Source: Micavibrio_A sp041655955 (GTDB lineage: Bacteria > Pseudomonadota > Alphaproteobacteria > Micavibrionales > Micavibrionaceae). Taken from it: a stretch of 64,000 nt of DNA. The DNA is taken from contig JBBAEN010000001.1 of NCBI GenBank assembly GCA_041655955.1, positions 992,001 through 1,056,000 on the forward strand, written 5' to 3'. Position 1 is the first letter of the stretch, and every line of letters starts with the position of its first letter. Positions 61,201 to 64,000 of this stretch are shown here, piece after piece. The notes beneath the pieces were generated by a model. That model saw only the letters and a list, made by a program, of their open reading frames with translations, did no database searches and was not told where the DNA came from. A program made the translations under genes and the position numbers.

Positions 61201-64000
61201 TCCGGTGAGAGCGATGTTGCCATCAATGATGGTGTGTTCATCGGCACAGGATATAACGATACGTTCTTTGGCACGCTTGGCGATGACACATTCTTCGGCA
61301 GTGGTGGCTGGTCCAACGCGCTGGCGGGCGACTCGGCATGGAGCGCCACGGGCGGTCTGGATATTGTCGATTACGGAACGGCAAACGCCGGCATTACCGC
61401 CGATCTTGGTACGGGCACAGCCACCGGACAGGGCAATGACACGTTGATCGATATCGAAGGTATTCGCGGCTCTGCTCATGACGATGTGTTGACAGGAAGC
61501 GCGGCCGATAATTTGTTCGAGGGGCGGGGCGGGAATGACACGATAAATCTTGTGGGCAGCGGGCGTGATCAAATCGTTTATAAAATGCTCGATCGCGATG
61601 ATGCCACGGGCGGAAACGGTTCTGACACTATTACCGGTTTTACCGTTGGCGATCTGGCGACCAATAATAACGCGGATGTTATTGATCTGCGCGATTTGTT
61701 GAGCGGTTATAAAGGCACAGCCAATATCTACTACGATATTGGTGAGGGCGCGTATGTTCTGGATTATGCATCACGCGGCTTGCTGGATTACCTGAATGTC
61801 ACGGTTGCGGGCGGCGATACGCTTATTCAGGTTGATCTGAATGGCACAGGAAGCTTCTCCACGGTTGCCACGCTATCTGGTGTAGAAACAACGCTGGAAG
61901 AGCTGCTGTCAGGTCATCAGGTTTGGGTTTCTTCGTCTGATAATCCGGTTATTCTGGTTCACGTGAATGCACTGAACACGACCGACACCACGCCGATTGT
62001 GACAGGCGCGCTAAGCCAAGCTTTGGGCGCTGGTGATGTGTTGCAGGTTGTTATTGATGGCGTGACCTATAGCAGCAATGCACTCAATGAAGTGGTTGTC
62101 GATCCTGTTCACAATACATGGTATGTGCAGGTATCTGGGCCACTGACCCCCGCAAGCTATAATGTTACGGCAACGGTGCGTGATACGGATGGCTCATTGC
62201 TGGGGCACAAGCACTCTACTGGCGAGGTGGTCGTCGCGGATACGGAAGTAAGCGCCCAGTTCAAAGGTGATTCTTCCGCAAATGATAAGGCCACAGCCCT
62301 TACCATAGGTGAGGATGGCGCATGGCGCGTCTTGTCCAATGGCCTGATATTTGACAGCACCGGCTCTAGCCATACATCCTTTGGGCGATATGATTCCACT
62401 CAGATACGGCTGCCGCTCGTAGCCACGCAAGCCGCAACATTCGTGGATTACAACCGCGATGGATATATGGACATTCTGGCCTCTGACAATACCTATGGTG
62501 ATGGCGGACAACAGGCGTGGCATTATGACGGATCGGGATATTCAGACTTTCAGGTGGGCGGATCAGGTAATACGAGCGCCAATACTATAAGCTGGTATGG
62601 CGGTATTATGGCCTATGATAAAGTTGGCGACGGGTATGCCGATATTGTTTATGGCGATACCGCACCGAATGATGCAGCAGCGGGTGGCGGTTATGCCACG
62701 ACCTTTGTCGAAAATCATGCCGGTACATTTATCAAAGATAGAAACTTTACCTATAACACATTGGGCTCTCCCGCCCCTACTAACTCTGGCAACTCCTCCC
62801 CCCAGAAAGAGATGTCGGGCGTTGATATCAATAATGACGGTACAGTCGATATTGTGTTCCATGGCAATACAAGCTCCAACTATCATGATGCAACAAAAAC
62901 GACATCCAGCAACAATCTTTATCGACTTGTTGTCGTGAATAATGTTGGCGATGGCACGCTTTATAGCAGCCAGGTACTGGATAATGTGTTCTATAACTAT
63001 ATCGGCGATAGAGCCTATGCACCCTCTATGACATGGGCCGATTTTGATGGTGACGGATATATGGATTTGTTCCTGGGACGTGGCCGCACAAGCGAAACCG
63101 GCGCTGTCACGAACTCGGATATGAGCCGTATCCTGTACAATGATCATGGCACGATCGTGCAGTCCACAACAGGCGATTATGCAACGACCTATTTTGGTGA
63201 TTCCCTCAGAGGCGGTGCATCCATGGCTCTGGACTGGAACATGGATGGCCACATGGATGTGATTGAGCTGCCTGAATATGCGGCGGGCGCAAGTAGTGTT
63301 CATCTATACGTCAATGGCGGGGACAAGACGTTCTCTACCACCGTACTCGATAACATTCCTGCTGCAGAAAATATCACGGGCGCGGTTGCCTTCGATATTG
63401 ATTGGGATGGTGACAAGGATCTGATCTTCACCCGCTCCAACGGGACAAATACGCTAATCCAGAACAACTCCACCATCCTGCATGGCAACACGATCCATCT
63501 GCGCATTGTGGACGAGAACGGCATCAATGCGTTACTGGGTAACACGGTACAGCTTTATGATTCTAGCGGCAACTGGGTCGCCAGCCAGATCATCAACCCG
63601 CAATCGGGCAACCAGACCAGTGACACGTCGGCTCTTGTTGACTTCCATGGCCTGAATGCCAACGAAACCTATTCTGCGGTTCTGCTTCGCAATATTGGCG
63701 GAGTCTCGCAAGATGTGGGCGGCATCGCTAGCGCGGGGAGCAATGTTGTTGAAAACGTCAATGCAGCTTGGGGCGGCCTAAAGGCAGGCGCAGCGACCAG
63801 CGCTTATGTACTAACGGCGGAATCCGGCACGAATAATGCTGATACTATCGGGCCTGGCATTGTCGGGACGGGGTATAACGATACCTTGTTCGCCACGCTG
63901 GGCAATGATGTCTATAACGGCGCAGGCGGTTGGGCTGATGGCATATGGAGCAATACGGGCGGTCAGGATATTATCGACTTCAAATTGGCGGGAACGACGG
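52216..64000 (+). CDS. Giant secreted adhesin (BapA-like), N-terminal 3,928 codons; continues past right edge
   Basis: One uninterrupted frame to the window edge, with GGAG 7 nt before ATG 52216. Layout: residues 1-150, a BapA-type prefix domain (strand-rich, then the hydrophobic GWILPALLLGGAGVAAAAS and a Gly/Ser linker); 173-1338, eleven Ig-like repeats of exactly 106 residues; about 1339-2170, a second Ig-like family of about 100 residues with SATDFITSD and DxGxTW motifs; then divergent Ig-like units. About 2510-2880 holds FG-GAP/VCBS repeats with calcium loops (DFDGDGDMD, DWNGDGKMD, DLDNDGDID), and 3010-3120 has RTX-like GTLGDDTFFGSGG and GRGGNDTINL. Another Ig-like unit leads to a second FG-GAP and RTX-like module. 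Known: such proteins leave by type I secretion and mediate surface attachment and biofilm. The C-terminal secretion signal and transporter genes must lie outside. Confidence 0.9.
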   Translation, partial: MSIQIQIIDTQTSALRNKIVSDGSTTLSPQPGDIIQITESTRHAASYMQDGTDLVITFDDGTELRIQNYFNCGSGTCNEIVFIDKLTSEAWRALPEESAMSLSPSAEATSISFYYEPLVAAETQSMGYGWILPALLLGGAGVAAAASGSSGGGKGKSRTPRDNYDFDTRSPNLDSVSDNVAPVIGRINAGDTTNDNRPVITGTSAAPGLQVNIYDNGVLIGSAPVDAAGHWSFTPGADLAEGAHNLTFRNAKSSGEEGPVSAGFTFSVDTVAPTTTPVLDNVHDDIAPIIGTITAGDTTNDKRPEFTGNGAEPDTHINVYNNGILIGTTTTDGIGEWSFTPGTDLSDGAHSFTFRNADLAGNEGPASAPFEFSVDTIAPTTVPILGSVTDNVLPVVGAITAGDTTNDPRPSFNGSGGVPNALVNVYNDGVLVGTTSANGAGVWSFTPSVDLAEGAHNFTFRNTDFAGNEGPSSADFSFSVDTIVPTTIPVLDSVTDNIEPVTGAISAGDTTNDPRPVFEGSGAEPDTLVNIYNNGVLVATVTVDGGGDWAYTPGTNLAEGAHNFTFRNADHAGNEGPSSAGFAFSVLTVVPGSAPVLDSVTDNIAPVTGAITANSTTNDPRPVFAGSDADPDESVRIYDNGILVATVSADNNGDWSFTPGTDLAEGSHSFTFHKLDSASNEGPSSASFTFLIDTVVPTHMPILGDVIDNIAPVIGVIHDGDTTNDPRPTFNGADAEPNTRVNIYDNGVLVGTTTVNGAGVWSYVPGTDLAEGSHSFTFRSTDLAGNEGPASANFDFSVDTIIPTTMPVLDSVTDNIAPVTGAINAGDTTNDPRPVFEGSGAEPDTLVRIYDNGALVATVSADNNGEWSYTPDTDLAEGNHSFTFLNVDYSGNEGPISAAFPFLVDTIVPTHVPSLGEVIDNIAPVTGAISAGDTTNDPRPEFRGNGAEPNTLVNIYDNGVLIGSANVNSSGGWSFTPNSNLSEGDHSFTFRNADYAGHEGPSSPAFEFSVDTVVPGNAPVLVSVTDNVTPVTGAINAGDTTNDLRPVFEGSGAEPDTLVNIYEKGNLVATVAVDGDGDWSYTPSADLAEGSHSFTFRNADHAGNEGPASAAFAFSVDTIAPTDAPILGAVIDKVIPVTGSISDGDATNDPRPSFNGGGAEPGTWVNIYDDGNLIDSVPVDGNGNWSYTPGFDFDEGDHSITFRNADAAGNEGPPSAPFDFSVDTVAPTDAPTLGGVTDNVEPVTGAISPGGITNDPRPEFTGSGAEPGSTINVYNKGSLVEIITVDGAGNWSYRPGANLDEGNHSFTFRNQDAAGNEGPASVPFDFSVDTSVPSNTVTIDSITPDTGASSSDFVTNATSVTLYGHTGGTLGSGAKLQISLDGGASWIDVTPTGTSWSYTDSRTLSDGAVEYQTRILSAANTSGPITTQTITIDTEAPATITGTHIEDDTGISATDFITSDTSLTIYGTLGDVLGAGERAQISTNGGTTWQDVSVSGTDWSFVDNRTLTHGDYTYKIRTIDIAGNITNGTDIGVTVDTVAPGAITITSIADDTGDSATDFLTSDQTITLHGSLAVVLGADEEAQISFDSGTTWEVITNIAGTSWNHADPRILADGDYTYMVRIMDAAGNIGPVSSQIVTIDTAMPGMLVVTRIQDSINPVLDDIIDGTITNDASPIMTGTAAEPYSIVRVYNGDLASRVLIGEVRADAAGNWTFAPSAPLEDGLYAWSVSNVDAAGNEGNRTAPIHFEVDTILPTDSNIVALTGDSGASATDFIINNGTIELTGTFTLPINPGEIVNISADGGLSWDEVTDITGTDWRYLDPVTRTDGTYYYEIYVHDGAGNVGASDTQKVVVDTTDPGAITIDSIGNDTGISATDFITSATSITLNGTLAAPLALGDNKETAQISFDNGATWTNLVVNGTSWSHTDPTIRAHGAHEYQVRIIDLAGNTGPVASQVVTVDTVAPEAPSITAIDEDTGIVSDFITSDTEITIEGTLAGALEAGDRVQISVDNGATWGDAAVSGTNWSFVDGRTLTDGSHVYQVRTIDIAGNITVGASQTVVVKTSASSATISIDSIDQDTGISATDYITSDDTPTIHGRLSDNIDSSTRVELSFDGGTNWHTATVSGTNWSYSSAPLAEDTYTLIARTIDVAGNIGSTATQSITINLTAPTTMAIITHAVDDVGIITGDVFHGGSTDDTKPVLHGTLSAPAVSGEELRIYLGATLLGTVALTAGQTAWSYAISSDLANDTHALSARVVNIVDLESVGPIFNITINTVPLSVTSLTIDDLDTDTSWTSAFSITEDTSDFITRDTTISLKGAAVVGAGGIVQISSDGGTTWTGLNVVSGAWTYDDPIQRTSDTTYQLRVVDSAGNVSPTTVTRTVDIDVTAPSSGLLSPALRPLNDTGVIGDNITRDTSLLFTSADSGLKDANSTIVLIHDVNGNGIFEHGIDVILATDSNAGTSWSLSSSVSADTSYNLGLIQYDAAGNFSRLSPTVQIDIVSADDHKTGSFTATSSSTIYNYYTAGMGTGIGENGLLQFTVRESVLTQTGLTTSTRIDSDYRVGDVITNTTFFDYNRDGYADVVAGSYYYGDIAQSVFTGNNDGTFTHSRVPVSYTTALGGVIAFDKEGDGYLDVLWGDWGNDNLLPIFASNNAGVLVSSNLLASGNTIYSNKEASGVDLDNDGDIDIAIHSYIVNGAVNGYAMTTLINDGSGTFHVGQTVNNVFNNYIANADNAVSMTWADFDGDGDMDLFLGRTYGTNISGIYLNNNGTISSEKINIGDTSSAVSGGASIAVDWNGDGKMDVVEFSNSGVSSGVISLYTNTSTNGLLSFNAPQVTLASAIPYIGGANAVDYDWDGDIDIVYQMVRTGEVASIENTNQVADGTALHLRIVDQNGINSYYGNTVQLFDSRGKLVATQILNPQSGVGTNDSTGLVHFFNLSPDESYTVALVRSVSGASQDIGGVASLATGADTLSTIENVNKQWSGLKTGKAHNAYILSGESDVAINDGVFIGTGYNDTFFGTLGDDTFFGSGGWSNALAGDSAWSATGGLDIVDYGTANAGITADLGTGTATGQGNDTLIDIEGIRGSAHDDVLTGSAADNLFEGRGGNDTINLVGSGRDQIVYKMLDRDDATGGNGSDTITGFTVGDLATNNNADVIDLRDLLSGYKGTANIYYDIGEGAYVLDYASRGLLDYLNVTVAGGDTLIQVDLNGTGSFSTVATLSGVETTLEELLSGHQVWVSSSDNPVILVHVNALNTTDTTPIVTGALSQALGAGDVLQVVIDGVTYSSNALNEVVVDPVHNTWYVQVSGPLTPASYNVTATVRDTDGSLLGHKHSTGEVVVADTEVSAQFKGDSSANDKATALTIGEDGAWRVLSNGLIFDSTGSSHTSFGRYDSTQIRLPLVATQAATFVDYNRDGYMDILASDNTYGDGGQQAWHYDGSGYSDFQVGGSGNTSANTISWYGGIMAYDKVGDGYADIVYGDTAPNDAAAGGGYATTFVENHAGTFIKDRNFTYNTLGSPAPTNSGNSSPQKEMSGVDINNDGTVDIVFHGNTSSNYHDATKTTSSNNLYRLVVVNNVGDGTLYSSQVLDNVFYNYIGDRAYAPSMTWADFDGDGYMDLFLGRGRTSETGAVTNSDMSRILYNDHGTIVQSTTGDYATTYFGDSLRGGASMALDWNMDGHMDVIELPEYAAGASSVHLYVNGGDKTFSTTVLDNIPAAENITGAVAFDIDWDGDKDLIFTRSNGTNTLIQNNSTILHGNTIHLRIVDENGINALLGNTVQLYDSSGNWVASQIINPQSGNQTSDTSALVDFHGLNANETYSAVLLRNIGGVSQDVGGIASAGSNVVENVNAAWGGLKAGAATSAYVLTAESGTNNADTIGPGIVGTGYNDTLFATLGNDVYNGAGGWADGIWSNTGGQDIIDFKLAGTT
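52732..56229 (+). repeat. Eleven tandem 318-bp repeats (Ig-like, 106 codons each)
   Basis: The conserved GDTTND codons start at 52783, 53101, 53419, 53737, 54055, 54373, 54691, 55009, 55327, 55645 and 55963, each exactly 318 bp apart. Each unit runs from LDSVTDN through GAEPxTxVNIYDNG, DLAEGxHSFTFRNAD and AGNEGP to FSVDTVxPT. Long DNA stretches are almost identical between units 4, 5, 7, 8 and 9, so they can recombine. Confidence 0.95.
56230..58720 (+). repeat. Second family of Ig-like repeats in the adhesin
   Basis: About eight units of roughly 95-105 codons, each with DDTGxSATDFITSD, a GTL..L..GE..QIS.D.G.TW strand pair, GTxWS and a closing DxAGN....VTVDTxAP. They are more divergent in DNA than the 318-bp array and one unit (around 57190-57470) is of the first type, so the families are interleaved. 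Confidence 0.8.
59740..61580 (+). repeat. FG-GAP/VCBS + RTX-like module, copy A
   Basis: Begins with a strand-rich lead-in, then five to six Asp-rich calcium loops (DYNRDGYAD, DKEGDGYLD, DLDNDGDID, DFDGDGDMD, DWNGDGKMD, DYDWDGDID), then LHLRIVDQNGINSYYGNTVQLFDS and QDIGGVAS, and RTX-like Gly/Asp motifs. Copy B starts near 62245. Confidence 0.8.
62245..64000 (+). repeat. FG-GAP/VCBS + RTX-like module, copy B (cut by window edge)
   Basis: Same order as copy A: DYNRDGYMD, DKVGDGYAD, DINNDGTVD, DFDGDGYMD, DWNMDGHMD, DIDWDGDKD, then IHLRIVDENGINALLGNTVQLYDS, QDVGGIAS, GTGYNDTLFATLGNDVYNGAGG and GGQDIIDF. The matching points are 2.5-2.6 kb apart. The proteins are clearly homologous while the DNA has diverged. 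Confidence 0.8.

Noticed and set aside
52840..63545. Many long minus-strand reading frames across the adhesin gene
   Set aside because: They repeat with the 318-bp period and mirror the plus-strand coding pattern; their proteins lack any domain logic and ribosome sites. They are shadows of the giant gene.

Overview
The window looks like a chromosomal segment of an alphaproteobacterium. The evidence is the bdhA-patatin gene pair, the fused tRNA-modification gene mnmC, a DUF6356 gene, DUF2924 next to a large serine recombinase, and moderately GC-rich codon use on the left. I cannot name the lineage.

1-16,450 is mostly ordinary backbone: a lipoprotein start, a WecA/MraY-type sugar-phosphate transferase, mnmC, an M3 oligopeptidase, an XRE regulator overlapping an EgtD-like methyltransferase, a GDP-fucose-synthase-like epimerase, a ketone-body/lipid pair (bdhA-patatin), an arginase-family enzyme, an MFS transporter, a FAD/NAD(P)-binding protein and a DUF6356 protein. 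A probable small RNA with its own terminator lies near 6.1-6.2 kb.

16,729-22,810 is an integration hot spot built on initiator tRNA. A tRNA-fMet gene is split into a 40-nt 5' half (16729-16768) and a 37-nt 3' half (21838-21874). Together they make exactly 77 nt, and their acceptor stems pair with each other (A7-T66). The 5,069-bp insert between them carries its own intact tRNA-fMet (G7-C66), a membrane-anchored unknown, a tyrosine integrase, an orphan Vsr endonuclease in the same frame as the integrase, two small genes, and an XRE regulator overlapping a likely tRNA-dependent cyclodipeptide synthase. Immediately right of the 3' half lies a second, decayed P4-like element: an integrase fragment, repeated AGGGTAC sites and a second copy of the tRNA 3' end.

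23,199-51,300 is a defence and mobility island. It holds a helicase-PLD protein resembling Mokosh type II, a large serine recombinase with DUF2924, a TOPRIM primase-ATPase, a frameshifted TM0106-type nuclease, a three-Cys protein with its TcmP partner, and an unrecognised two-gene cassette with a membrane protein. It continues with a four-gene helicase-methylase-ATPase operon that includes a Cys-motif protein, a GIY-YIG gene broken by a 16-bp duplication, an orphan AbiEi-type antitoxin, and a peptidoglycan-binding/MuF-domain protein facing a small membrane protein.

52,216-64,000 is one open gene running off the right edge (at least 3,928 codons). It encodes a giant secreted adhesin with a BapA-like N-terminus, eleven tandem Ig-like repeats each exactly 318 bp long, a second family of Ig-like repeats, and a large module (FG-GAP/VCBS calcium-binding repeats plus RTX-like motifs) present twice.
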